Shown: positions 1 through 7,603 of the stretch, in pieces | Layout of the letters: every line of letters starts with the position of its first letter | Position numbering within the stretch: the first letter of the stretch is position 1 | From: Planomonospora_B alba | GTDB lineage: Bacteria; Actinomycetota; Actinomycetes; Streptosporangiales; Streptosporangiaceae | DNA length: 64,000 bases | Assembly: GCF_039534085.1 (NCBI RefSeq) | Contig: NZ_BAAAUT010000030.1 | Location: 1-64,000, forward strand | Direction: 5' to 3' | Notes under the pieces: generated by a model | The model's database searches: none | Seen by the model: the letters and a program-made list of their open reading frames with translations, nothing else | What the model was told of the DNA's origin: nothing | Program-made: the position numbers and the translations under genes

Positions 1-2
1 AG

Positions 3-254
3 CGGTGGGTGCAGTCATGCCGCCGCGAGCTGCTCGACCGCTGCCTGCTGTGGAACGAGCGCCACCTGCGCCACGCCCTGCGGGAGTACGAGCGCTTCTA
101 CAACCGGCACCGTGCCCATCAAGCCCTGGGTCAAGCGGCCCCGCTACGCCGCGTTCCGGAGCCGATCACGGATCCGATGCGGATCGCCGAGCTGAGCGTC
201 CGCAGACGGGACCGGCTCGGCGGGGTCCTCCACGAGTACTCACATGCCGCTTGA
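3..254 (+). CDS. Transposase, C-terminal part of an integrase-core (rve/DDE) domain, 5' end outside window
   Basis: The reading frame is open from the window edge to the TGA at 252. It encodes the tail typical of IS3/IS481-type transposases of actinomycetes: an RELL(D)R...WNERHL segment, then HALREYERFYNRHRAHQAL, which carries the last catalytic Glu region and the HR.HQ(A/T)L signature, then a short basic tail. Only about 83 codons are visible, so the element cannot be named and it is unclear whether the gene is intact upstream. It lies just outside the tRNA-Lys integrative element and shows that this locus collects mobile DNA. Family assignment is from recognised motifs only. Confidence 0.75.
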   Translation, partial: RWVQSCRRELLDRCLLWNERHLRHALREYERFYNRHRAHQALGQAAPLRRVPEPITDPMRIAELSVRRRDRLGGVLHEYSHAA

Positions 255-568
255 CCTGCACGGATGTAATTTTCGGCAGGCGCAGGATTGCTTGCCGTTC
301 CTGGCCGCAGAACCCGTCGTCTGGAGAAGCGGCGGCTTGGACAAGGCTCGGCCGCCGTCATGGCCTTTCCGGGCGTGGCGGCCCGGTGGGGTCTTCTGCC
401 GTGGTCTTCCGGTGATCGTCTGTGGGGTCTGACCTGAAGGAACGGCTCTAAACGATCTACCGCATGCCCGGTCCGTGCCCGCGAGCAAACATGGAGCAAA
501 CATCGCCGTTCTTCAGCTCGCGCAGACCCCGCCTGGCCCGAGAAAGCGCAGGTCAGACGGGGTCTGAG
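255..568. other. Gene-free stretch between transposase tail and the distal att site
   Basis: I see no convincing gene here. The stretch holds a 10-base direct repeat with 11-base period (483-492 and 494-503) and a 9-base word, CAGGTCAGA, at 549-557 with its inverse at 428-436. It ends at the 45-base att repeat. It may be what remains of an older insertion at the same tRNA gene. Confidence 0.4.
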
Positions 569-613
569 TGGTAGGGCGCCTGGGACTCGAACCCAGAACC
601 TACGGATTAAAAG
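569..613 (-). repeat. att site (distal copy), 45-base direct repeat of tRNA-Lys 3' half
   Basis: It is identical over 45 bases to 13363-13407, with a mismatch immediately on each side (568 vs 13362 and 614 vs 13408). It contains the tRNA T arm, 3' acceptor strand and CCA, but no 5' half, so it is not a functional tRNA. It marks the end of the element farthest from the integrase gene. Confidence 0.92.
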
Positions 614-749
614 AGGAGGGCTTCTTGCAGCTCGTTCAGTCCTCTGAGCTGGGTATCCGGGGACTGTTTCACTCTGGCTCGGGGGAGGCGTTCCGCGTAT
701 AGTCCGGATCTTGATGGCGTCTCCGAGGCGGACTGGGAGACTACGGGGC

Positions 750-1070
750 ATGAGCAAGACCGAGCGGCCACTCGTACGTGAGTTGTTCCCCGATCTCGTC
801 ACGGAACTCATCGCGTGCCTGAGAGTGGAAGGGGAGGAGGCGCTCGCTGTCTCCGCTTGGGACATCCGGTTCTATGAAGACTGCGGATGCGACGACGACT
901 TCTGCCAGAGCTTCTACACGGCCGAGCGTCCGGACGGGACGTATGGTCCCGGGCACAGATGCGTGCCGCTGGCTCCGCTGGAGGGCGAACTGATCTTGGA
1001 CGTCGTCGAGGAACGGATCATGTTCGTGGAGGTTCTGCACTACCCGAAGCTGTCGCGCTCGGCGGGTTGA
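750..1070 (+). CDS. Hypothetical protein with a Cys-rich DCGCDDDFC segment (element cargo)
   Basis: 106 residues starting MSKTERPL at an ATG preceded by a purine-rich stretch (TACGGGGC); an in-frame ATG at 711 is less likely. It is mixed alpha/beta-looking, acidic, without a membrane segment or signal peptide. A short DCGCDDDFC motif near residues 48-56 could bind metal. The sequence resembles small conserved actinobacterial proteins of unknown function, but I cannot name a family. It is the first gene inside the distal end of the element and has no same-strand partner. Confidence 0.6.
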   Translation: MSKTERPLVRELFPDLVTELIACLRVEGEEALAVSAWDIRFYEDCGCDDDFCQSFYTAERPDGTYGPGHRCVPLAPLEGELILDVVEERIMFVEVLHYPKLSRSAG

Positions 1071-1360
1071 AGCCATCAGCTTGGGAACCGGCTACTGATC
1101 ATGCTGGGCTGATCTGGGGAAACAGGGGTGCAGGTCAGAGTCAGCTGGTTGACCGTGAGTGACCGCGGTTCCCCGCCTGTTCTGGCACGCATCTGGCACG
1201 AAAAGCTTGCTGCCCACGTCACCGCGATCCTCGATGGGCCGGGGCTGAGGAACGAAGTCCCGGACCGCCGATCGCCCCCAACCCCTACGGAGATCAGCTA
1301 CCCTCAGGCGATCGTTAGGCCGAAACCACCTTCATGCCTGAGCTCAGGAGCACATATGCT
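1071..1360. other. Gene-free stretch inside the element
   Basis: No convincing gene. It contains the word CAGGTCAGA at 1131-1139 (also next to both att sites) and a 9-base direct repeat with 11-base period at 1181-1189 and 1192-1200. Repeats of this form are often seen around actinomycete integrase attachment sites, so this may be remnant att DNA. That is inference. Confidence 0.3.
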
Positions 1361-2227
1361 TCAGATCTCGCCAATCGTGGCCAGACCTTCCGCTGTACTG
1401 GCGCGGAGTGTCGGAAGTACGGCGAGAAGGTCCGCCTCTGACACCGTCTCACTCGCGACCTGTATCAGGGCGTTGCCATGTTTTGTGAACACTCTCGTGT
1501 AGGCAGTCTCCGTACGTACCCAGACATCCGCTGACACTTGTCGGCAGGTCCCTGGTACGTCGGTCCTGAAGGTCACACCCGGAACAGGCTGGGTGCAAGC
1601 GGCTCGCGGGGAAGCCGTCGTTTCTGGCATGAGATAGAGATCGATCTCGGATCGGTCGCGTAGCCGCTCGTAGGAGAGCGCGACCGATGGCGGCCCATCA
1701 TCCAATGCGCCGAACCATTCCGTGAGGTGCGTGGGCCGGTACTCCTGGGTGTCAAGCTCCATGAGGGGAATGCCGGAGTGAGCGAGCCTCTGCGTGCGCG
1801 CCGCCTCGGCTATAGCACCCTGGCCTAAGAACATACCGGTGAACCCGATGACAACTGCACCGATCGCAGAGGACCGGAGTCTCCCGTTCCCCGGAACCAG
1901 CATGGCCGCCGCGGCAACATGGCCGCTGGCTCCGATGGCCGCGAATATGAGACTCCCGGGAAGCATACCGAGGTCCATGATGTCGGGGAACGTGAGGCTG
2001 GAGAGCGCGAAAGCAATGATCGCGATGTTGACGAATGGTGCCAGGATCGCAACTTGCCACCACCGTGGCAACCTGATCAGCCAACCTAACGCCAGACCCA
2101 CAGGGAAGGGCGCGAGGAGCATCGTGTTCGCGCCCGTGAAGTCGTCCTCCGGCCCATAGAGCTGAATGAGGACTTCCACTAGCCCGATGGCGGTTCCCAC
2201 AAGTGCGGCCCGGAGTAAGGCGTTCAT
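1361..2227 (-). CDS. Hypothetical multi-spanning membrane protein with C-terminal extracytoplasmic domain (element cargo)
   Basis: 288 residues from the ATG at 2227 (MNALLRAALV). The longer open frame upstream to 2464 is arginine/proline-rich with no coding character, so I reject it. Roughly five hydrophobic segments fill residues 5-150. They are followed by a soluble region of about 130 residues with two cysteines (ACTQPVPG... and GTCRQVS), likely exported. No known domain is recognised. It probably forms its own transcription unit, reading away from the neighbouring unit at 2497-3615 that lies on the same strand. Role unknown; a surface or exclusion function in the element is speculation. 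Confidence 0.6.
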   Translation of the reverse strand: MNALLRAALVGTAIGLVEVLIQLYGPEDDFTGANTMLLAPFPVGLALGWLIRLPRWWQVAILAPFVNIAIIAFALSSLTFPDIMDLGMLPGSLIFAAIGASGHVAAAAMLVPGNGRLRSSAIGAVVIGFTGMFLGQGAIAEAARTQRLAHSGIPLMELDTQEYRPTHLTEWFGALDDGPPSVALSYERLRDRSEIDLYLMPETTASPRAACTQPVPGVTFRTDVPGTCRQVSADVWVRTETAYTRVFTKHGNALIQVASETVSEADLLAVLPTLRASTAEGLATIGEI

Positions 2228-2496
2228 GAGCGGATTATCCCTAGCGTTGATCACTCGGACAATGTCTCGCTGGGCGGTGGCGCGGGCTTCGGTGCGGCGA
2301 GTTGATTGGGTACGGCGCGGTGGTCGTACGGCGGGCGGCCCCGCGGGCGGGTCCGGCCGGGACCGGCCCCCAGGCCGCATGCCCGGACGGATCCCGCAGA
2401 GCGGGAGCCGTGGCGGCGGCGCGACGCGCCGCCGCCCTTGATACCTATAAGAACAATTCGGCAACGCGCGGTCAGGTATCCGGAGAAGGATAGCTA

Positions 2497-3393
2497 CTAG
2501 CTTCCCGGGATGACACCGATCACGCTTACCGAGTGAACTTTTGGATTTTTGATCATGTGCTTCACCACTTCCGGCGTATTGATAATGGTGAAACCATATA
2601 TGAGTCCTTCGTCGGCTCGATCTCGAAGCTCCGATAAATCAAGGTCAAGCTGCCTTAGGGTAGGCTCGTCCTTGGACTCAAGTAGCGACACCCACCGCCT
2701 AAACTGTTCTGTCTTAGAAGTTCTCTCCTCGCCCCCATAGGCATCAAACCCGCCGATGACGCCAGGGAAGATGTAAGGCCAACCGAAGGATTTGTTTTCC
2801 AAGCCTGGAGAGAGTAACAGGGCCTCATCGCGGCCGTTTATGTATATGTCATCGACCTCTTCCTCGCTCAGTGGAAGCTTTAAAGCGACGACTGCATGGA
2901 CTAGGTGCCTGCTCCAATGCATTTCCTTCAACACATTGAGCGTCTGACGGTTTTCCGCCTTCGGGTCCTGGCTCTGGAGTGGGTTTATTGTTTCCGTCAA
3001 GCGCCATGGCTCGGGTGTTGGGAAATGGATTTCCCCAGAGGAGGGGTCCTGTCGAAATTCTGTTGATAAGGCGGGTGGCTTGCCCGACCATACGCCGGGC
3101 ATGCGAGGCCCTAGGGAGATCTTCAAAGAGCCGTCGAATGGTGGAATCTTGTCATTGTGGTCAGGGTGTGGCCTGCATTTATCGTCGGGAACGATGTTGA
3201 ATTTCATGCTGTAATCGGGGTTGGCGACGGCGAACCCCATCAAGGCGACCCGACTGAATCGAGCGCAATCCATCACGCCCTTGCTTGATTCATCTTTTAA
3301 TACATTGAATGCCATTCCACCTAGTAAAATTGCGATGGTGAGAACTGCTGCCGATGTGCGCGCTGGACCCCATCGACCGATAATTCGTTTCAT
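2497..3393 (-). CDS. Hypothetical membrane-anchored protein in lower-GC DNA (element cargo)
   Basis: 298 residues. An N-terminal basic stretch and one hydrophobic segment (about residues 14-30) suggest a single-pass inner-membrane protein or uncleaved signal. The rest is soluble, acidic and without a family I recognise. A DPSSGEIHFP...EPWRLTETI stretch and a C-terminal VVKHMIKNPKVHSVSVIGVIP tail stand out. The start is the ATG at 3393 with AGGG about ten bases upstream. Many codons end in A or T (AAA, ATT, GAT), unlike most genes in the window, which points to acquisition from a lower-GC source. It may be cotranscribed with the small open frame just upstream (3412-3615). Confidence 0.6.
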   Translation of the reverse strand: MKRIIGRWGPARTSAAVLTIAILLGGMAFNVLKDESSKGVMDCARFSRVALMGFAVANPDYSMKFNIVPDDKCRPHPDHNDKIPPFDGSLKISLGPRMPGVWSGKPPALSTEFRQDPSSGEIHFPTPEPWRLTETINPLQSQDPKAENRQTLNVLKEMHWSRHLVHAVVALKLPLSEEEVDDIYINGRDEALLLSPGLENKSFGWPYIFPGVIGGFDAYGGEERTSKTEQFRRWVSLLESKDEPTLRQLDLDLSELRDRADEGLIYGFTIINTPEVVKHMIKNPKVHSVSVIGVIPGS

Positions 3394-3411
3394 TTGAGGT
3401 AATCCCTGCTT

Positions 3412-3615
3412 TCAAAAATCCGTCAGTTGGTCACATCTTGCCGGATTGATCTCTAGAAGACTCAAGGAAGTATGCTGACGCATGGATGAGGATTTGTCCA
3501 TATCGGATCGCTCTGGGGGTGCCTGAGCGGCGGCAATCCATGCACCCTCATTGGGTGGTTCACTCGTCATGAGCTGCTGATTTAGTATGAGAAAAGATTT
3601 CGCGCAATACGGCAA
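3412..3615 (-). CDS. Possible small protein upstream of the lower-GC cargo gene
   Basis: 67-codon frame starting MPYCAKSF and ending 18 bases before the ATG at 3393. It has the same low-GC codon use as the downstream gene, which favours a real two-gene unit. It has no recognisable domain, no membrane segment, and only a poor ribosome site can be seen. It may equally be leader sequence. Confidence 0.25.
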   Translation of the reverse strand: MPYCAKSFLILNQQLMTSEPPNEGAWIAAAQAPPERSDMDKSSSMRQHTSLSLLEINPARCDQLTDF

Positions 3616-3635
3616 AGGCGTCCCTGGGAGGAGTG

Positions 3636-3761
3636 CTAGACCTTTGTCAAGAGCCTCATCGTGTCGGCGAAGCTGTTGGTAAGGGAGTCGATCACGGCTT
3701 TGCCCTTCTCGGCGGCTGCCAGCGATGGGCGGTGGTCCCCAAGCAGCTTGTGAGTCGAAGG
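3636..3761 (-). pseudogene. Possible gene remnant directly after the flavoprotein stop codon
   Basis: Downstream of the flavoprotein TAG (3762-3764) the same frame stays open for 41 codons, ending in TAG at 3636-3638. It reads like a protein tail (HKLLGDHRPSLAAAEKG then VIDSLTNSFADTMRLL). It has no start of its own, so it is either the C-terminal relic of a lost gene or an old extension cut off by a nonsense mutation. It faintly resembles tails of creatininase-type enzymes, but that is a guess. Confidence 0.25.
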
Positions 3762-4298
3762 CTAGGAACCGCTTATCCCCTTCAACGCAAGGTGCCAGGG
3801 GTAGGCATCGATGCGGTCGGCTCCGGAAGCGGGAGGGTGAGGCTCGAACTCTCCGGGACCGAGGAAGACACGAACGCCTTCGGCGCGGAGCTGCTCGACG
3901 CTGCGGCGGAACGGCGCGCGGGAGGCGAGAGCGCTGTTGACGAAGGGCAGGACGACCACGGGAACGCCCAGACCGGGCGCTTCGGAGAGCAGGCCGAGGG
4001 CGTAGGTGTCAGCGATGCCCTGGGCGAACTTGTTGATGGTGTTGTAGGTGGCCGGGGCCACGATGATCGCGTCCGCCCGGGGTGACTTGGGCTCGCCGGG
4101 GGAGCGGTAGCGGCTGCGGACGGGGCGGCCGGTCTGCTTCCCCAAGGCGGGCGCGTCGATGAAGTTCAGCGCCGATGGGGTGGCGATGACCTGGACGGTC
4201 CATCCGTCGCCCTGGGCCAGGGTGACGAGGCGGCCCACCTCGGCGGCGGGGCCGGCGGCGCACACGATGACGTACAGGACTCTGCCAGTGTTGTTCAT
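3762..4298 (-). CDS. Flavoprotein of the HFCD / PPC-decarboxylase-like family (element cargo)
   Basis: 178 residues. It opens with VLYVIVCAAGPAAEV, the FMN phosphate-binding start of the Pfam Flavoprotein fold. The hallmark ADAIIVAPATYNTINKFAQG stretch follows at about residues 75-95, with the conserved PAT(Y)N motif. A later PFVNSAL replaces the usual PAMN motif, so the substrate probably differs from phosphopantothenoylcysteine or lantibiotic peptides. The ATG overlaps the stop of the upstream XRE gene by four bases (ATGA), so the two are translationally coupled. XRE-plus-flavoprotein pairs recur in actinomycete genomes; their reaction is not established. FMN binding is inferred from the motifs. 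Confidence 0.8.
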   Translation of the reverse strand: MNNTGRVLYVIVCAAGPAAEVGRLVTLAQGDGWTVQVIATPSALNFIDAPALGKQTGRPVRSRYRSPGEPKSPRADAIIVAPATYNTINKFAQGIADTYALGLLSEAPGLGVPVVVLPFVNSALASRAPFRRSVEQLRAEGVRVFLGPGEFEPHPPASGADRIDAYPWHLALKGISGS

Positions 4299-5713
4299 GC
4301 GCTGACTCCGAGGGCGTCGGCGAACTCGCGGGCTTCGCGGCGGACGCTGACGGGAGCGGTGGTCACCAGGTCTCCGACAAGTCTGCGGGTGGCGGGGCGG
4401 CCGGTGATCTCCTCGGGGGCGATCTGCCCGGCGGCCCGCAGGACGTGAAGAGCACGCTCGTGCTTGCCCCACATGAGGAACGCGCGGGCGGTGTCGAGCA
4501 GGAGGGCGGCTTTGCGCTCGTTGATCGGCAGGGCGTCGATGTCCACCCGGCGGGCGTAGTCGATGGCGGTTCCGGCGTCGCCCATGGTGAGGGCGGCGTT
4601 CACCCGGTGGCACAGGACGTTGTTCGGGCCGAACGCGGTCCACATGTGGTTGCCCTCGTGCCCCAGGCGGCGGCCGGCCTGTTCAGCCTCGTCCAGTAGT
4701 TCGGCAGTGGTGTGGCGGTTGCCGTGCTGGGCCGCGGCGATGGCTCCGCGCAGCAGGAGCGCGCCGTACACCGACAGGTCGTTGTCCGAGGGCTGGCTGA
4801 GGCTGGCGTCCATGCGCTGGGCGGCGGTGCTGGCGTTGCCTGCGGCGGCCCGGTGGTGGCCTCCGTCCATCAGGGCGTGCGTGACGATCCGGGCACTGGA
4901 GCCGATCATGAGCGGGATCTCGGACAGGTGGGCGGCCTGCACGCTGCGGTCCGCTGCCAGCCAGGCCAATCCCTTGTCCTCCTGCTTGAGCATGATGGAG
5001 GCGGCCACATGGTGGGCCTCGGCCGACAGGGCGTGCGCCTTCAGCCGGTCGTCCCCGACGAGCGCCGTGCAGGCGGCCCGAAGAGAGCGCAGCAACGAGG
5101 GCAGCACGGTGAGCACGTCGCCGTAGCGGCATGCCTGGTAGTCCTGCTTGGCCTGGGTGACCATCGCGGCCAACGGGGCGAGTGCCGGGGCGGTGGGTGC
5201 CGGGGCCGGGTACTCGGTCAGGGCGGCGGCCAGGTCCTCGATGTCTCGGGCGGGCTCGGCGGCCGGCCCGTTGTCGGACAGGACGGCTCCGAAGAGCGCG
5301 GCTCCGGCCAGTCCGACGAACTCACGACGTCGCACGGTGCTCTCGTCCTCCCCTCGCTGGATCGCCTCCACGCTACGCGGCGGGACCACGCTTCCCGGAG
5401 TGCCGGTACGGGGACCATCCTGAGCCGGGATGGCTAAGGCTGCACGCGGAGCCAGGCCCAGAGCGACGCGGGCGCTGTCCGGGAAATCCAGGCCGTCGGC
5501 GATCCGCTCGAACACCTCAAAGGCGGTCACCTGCTGGTTGCCGCTCATGATGTCGCTGACCTTGCCATGGCTCATACCGATCATGCTGCCGATGGTGGTC
5601 TGCGACGCCCCGGCGTACTGGCGCACCAACTGGAGGACCTGGGCGATGTCGCGGGCCCGCAACGCGGCGAGCATGTCGGGCCGTCGCCAAATGGAGCCGG
5701 GAATCTCGGGCAT
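4295..5713 (-). CDS. XRE-type transcriptional regulator with long C-terminal TPR-like region
   Basis: 472 residues from the ATG at 5713. Residues about 28-80 form a helix-turn-helix (RQYAGASQTTIGSMIGMSHGKVSDIMSG). A linker with a REFVGLAGAALFGAVL hydrophobic stretch follows; this is common in this actinomycete family and is not necessarily a membrane segment. The last 280 residues are alternating helices with repeated A..A and L..A spacing, like TPR regulators. It is coupled by a 4-base overlap to the flavoprotein and diverges from the small genes starting at 5846. A 9-base inverted repeat in the 132-base divergent promoter is a likely binding site. The ligand is unknown. Confidence 0.85.
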   Translation of the reverse strand: MPEIPGSIWRRPDMLAALRARDIAQVLQLVRQYAGASQTTIGSMIGMSHGKVSDIMSGNQQVTAFEVFERIADGLDFPDSARVALGLAPRAALAIPAQDGPRTGTPGSVVPPRSVEAIQRGEDESTVRRREFVGLAGAALFGAVLSDNGPAAEPARDIEDLAAALTEYPAPAPTAPALAPLAAMVTQAKQDYQACRYGDVLTVLPSLLRSLRAACTALVGDDRLKAHALSAEAHHVAASIMLKQEDKGLAWLAADRSVQAAHLSEIPLMIGSSARIVTHALMDGGHHRAAAGNASTAAQRMDASLSQPSDNDLSVYGALLLRGAIAAAQHGNRHTTAELLDEAEQAGRRLGHEGNHMWTAFGPNNVLCHRVNAALTMGDAGTAIDYARRVDIDALPINERKAALLLDTARAFLMWGKHERALHVLRAAGQIAPEEITGRPATRRLVGDLVTTAPVSVRREAREFADALGVSA

Positions 5714-5778
5714 CGGGGGCGTTTTCCCTTCGCTGGGATCCGAGGTCGCACGGTGATCCCATCCTGACCCGCCGATGA

Positions 5779-5812
5779 CCCATCCCGTCAAGGGATACCG
5801 GCTCGGGATGGG
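5779..5812. promoter_or_regulatory. Inverted repeat CCCATCCCG...CGGGATGGG in divergent promoter
   Basis: Perfect 9-base arms (5779-5787 and 5804-5812) with a 16-base spacer lie between the XRE gene (leftward from 5713) and the small gene at 5846 (rightward). The word CGGGATGGG recurs at 6745-6753 upstream of the GntR gene. The placement fits an operator for the XRE regulator or for the GntR repressor. Confidence 0.5.
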
Positions 5813-5845
5813 CCGGCAAGGAGAGCGGCGGCGACGCTGGACGGC

Positions 5846-6031
5846 ATGACAAGCGATCAGACCAGTGAACAGGTCAACCGGTCGTGTTTCGCCTGCGATG
5901 GGCGCGGCTGGAAGTACGTCAGCTTCCGGCGTGCGTTGATCGCCAGTCCCGGCGGCCCGGTGGCTCCCCTTCCCCGCGTGCGGGACACCTGCTCGACCTG
6001 TCAGGGGCTCGGCACCCCCGCCGCGGCGTAG
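5846..6031 (+). CDS. Small protein with two CxxCxGxG-type zinc-binding motifs
   Basis: 61 residues. It carries CFACDGRGW near residues 14-22 and CSTCQGLG near residues 49-56, the pairing seen in DnaJ-type zinc ribbons, so one zinc is probably held by four cysteines. No J domain is present. It starts at an ATG 132 bases from the divergent XRE gene and is followed after 9 bases by the next gene. Similar mini-ribbons are common as small genes in actinomycete plasmids and AICEs. Role unknown. Confidence 0.7.
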   Translation: MTSDQTSEQVNRSCFACDGRGWKYVSFRRALIASPGGPVAPLPRVRDTCSTCQGLGTPAAA

Positions 6032-6040
6032 GAGGCGGGC

Positions 6041-6400
6041 ATGAACGGGTTGACCCGATCCGCGCGGCTCACGCTGGATGAGGCGTTCTCTCCGGTGGAC
6101 GCCGCCGATGAACTGCGCGGTGAACTCCGCCGGTTGGGCATCACGGCCGATGTCATCGACGGCTACGGGCTGGCGGTGGTGTCGGTCTGGACCGGCCTGG
6201 CGGTCTGGTCGGACGGATGCCGGTTCTGGTGGCGTACCGGCGGCTGGGACGCACGCCGGGGCCGGGCCGTCTACGCCTGGCATTCGGCGATGGAACCGGG
6301 CCGGGCCGCGCGCCGGGTGGCGTTCCGCTACGCCGAACTCGTGCGGACGCATCCGATGCCCGAGGTGAACGGGCAGGCCCGTGATGCTCTCCCTCGATGA
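6041..6400 (+). CDS. Hypothetical AICE small protein
   Basis: 119 residues starting MNGLTRSARL. It is soluble, with a tryptophan-rich middle (VWTGLAVWSDGCRFWWRTGGWD at about residues 48-69). No signal peptide, no known catalytic motif. It lies 9 bases after the zinc-ribbon gene and overlaps the next gene by about 20 bases, so it belongs to the same rightward unit. Proteins of this look are typical of Streptomyces/Streptosporangium integrative elements and have no assigned function. Confidence 0.65.
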   Translation: MNGLTRSARLTLDEAFSPVDAADELRGELRRLGITADVIDGYGLAVVSVWTGLAVWSDGCRFWWRTGGWDARRGRAVYAWHSAMEPGRAARRVAFRYAELVRTHPMPEVNGQARDALPR

Positions 6401-6677
6401 CTGCGCCCGCATCAGCCCGCACGTCGCCATGGCCCAGCGTGATCATGTGCGACTGGAGTGGCGCGAGCCGTACCCGGTGTTGGAACGGGTGCGGCCGGTG
6501 GCCTGGACCTGCACATGCCGTGCCCTGGTCTACGAGCTGTGCGCGGGCGCCGGGCAGGGGTTCATCCGAAAGACCGTGCAGGACGAGTGCGGCCCCGTGG
6601 TGCGTCACACGCGGCTGTGGCCGATCAACGAGGCATGGGCGGTCTGGGCGGGAGTGCTGTCCGGACGCGCCCGGTAG
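6381..6677 (+). CDS. Hypothetical AICE small protein
   Basis: 98 residues from GTG 6381 (or 97 from the ATG at 6384), overlapping the previous gene in another frame. It contains TCTCRALVYELCAGAGQGFIR near the centre, with two or three cysteines, and a tryptophan-containing C-terminus. No family recognised. It closes the rightward unit that starts at 5846; about 140 bases without a gene follow before the GntR regulator. Confidence 0.6.
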   Translation: MMLSLDDCARISPHVAMAQRDHVRLEWREPYPVLERVRPVAWTCTCRALVYELCAGAGQGFIRKTVQDECGPVVRHTRLWPINEAWAVWAGVLSGRAR

Positions 6678-6744
6678 ACGGGTGCGGCGGTGCGGCTGAT
6701 CAGGCCGGAGGGGGTCGGATCCCGCGCCGCCGCACTCACCCGTC

Positions 6745-6753
6745 CGGGATGGG
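6745..6753 (+). promoter_or_regulatory. Third copy of the CGGGATGGG motif, upstream of the GntR gene
   Basis: The 9-base word matches both arms of the inverted repeat at 5779-5812 and lies 76 bases before the GntR start. It suggests shared control of the cargo regulator and the element's core regulator. Confidence 0.4.
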
Positions 6754-6820
6754 ACGTCGGCTAGGCAAGTTCTCCATGGATCTCTATGCTGACGATAAGT
6801 CGAGTAGTTGGGTTGTCGTT

Positions 6821-7558
6821 ATGTCTGTTTCCGGTGACGAGTACGCGCCGCCGAAGTACGCCCAGATCGTGCAGGCGATCCGGCGGAAGATCGCCGATGG
6901 CACCTACCCTCCGGGGTCGCAACTGCCGTCCGAGACCCAACTGGTCCGCGAGTTCGCCGTCTCGCGCCCGACCGTCGTCCGGGCGCTCCAGGTGTTGCAG
7001 CTCCGGGGCATCATCGACCGCGAGCACGGCAAGGGCTCGTTCGTGAAGTCGGCCCCGCCGGTGGTGGAGGAGGACGCCTCCCGTCCGGGTCGCGCGGTCC
7101 TCGATCGTGTGGAGGCCGCCGAGAACGCGGAGATCCTTCAGGCCGGTGCCTGTCCGGCTCCGGCGAGTGTCGCGGCGCTGCTGGCCCTGCCGGAGGGTAC
7201 TCCGGTGGTGATGCGCCGGTTGCTGCTGGCCGATGCCGGGCGACCGTGTGAGCTGGTGACGTTCTGGTGTCCGATCGAGTTGGCCGAGGGGACCGACCTG
7301 GGCCGCTCCGAGCCGCTGAGCGTCGGGGTCCGCCAGCATCTCCAGGCGGTCAAGGGCGTGAAGCTGGACCACGTCATCGAACGTCTGGCGGCGCGTCATC
7401 CGCTGCCGGAGGAGGTCAAAGCGCTCGGGCTCGGCAAGACCGCGGCGGTGCTGGCGGTGCTGTCGCGGATCTTCGACGGCGCGGGCCGTCCGGTGCTGGT
7501 GATCGAGGTGGCGCTTCCCGGCACGCTGCATGAGCTGGAAGACGCCTACACCCTCTGA
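6821..7558 (+). CDS. GntR/HutC-family transcriptional regulator, KorSA-like
   Basis: 245 residues. The N-terminal winged helix is clear (KYAQIVQAIRRKIADGTYPPGSQLPSE, then VSRPTVVRALQVL at about residues 45-57), followed by a UTRA-type ligand domain (VLAVLSRIFDGAGRPVLVIEV). In pSAM2-like elements a GntR/HutC protein (KorSA) represses the activator gene pra and so keeps the element integrated. Its place just upstream of the Pra-like gene supports that role. Start chosen at ATG 6821 because the domain begins about ten residues later; an in-frame ATG at 6776 is possible. The ligand is not evident. Confidence 0.85.
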   Translation: MSVSGDEYAPPKYAQIVQAIRRKIADGTYPPGSQLPSETQLVREFAVSRPTVVRALQVLQLRGIIDREHGKGSFVKSAPPVVEEDASRPGRAVLDRVEAAENAEILQAGACPAPASVAALLALPEGTPVVMRRLLLADAGRPCELVTFWCPIELAEGTDLGRSEPLSVGVRQHLQAVKGVKLDHVIERLAARHPLPEEVKALGLGKTAAVLAVLSRIFDGAGRPVLVIEVALPGTLHELEDAYTL

Positions 7559-7603
7559 GGCATCTCACATCCAATGTGACCTACATCACATAGCGATTCG
7601 GAA

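Noticed and set aside
569..613. Second tRNA-Lys gene
   Set aside because: Only the 3' half is present; the 5' acceptor strand, D arm and anticodon 5' stem are absent.
2228..2464. N-terminal extension of the membrane protein at 1361
   Set aside because: The added part is Arg/Pro/Gly-rich without coding pattern, and the hydrophobic protein begins naturally at the ATG at 2227.
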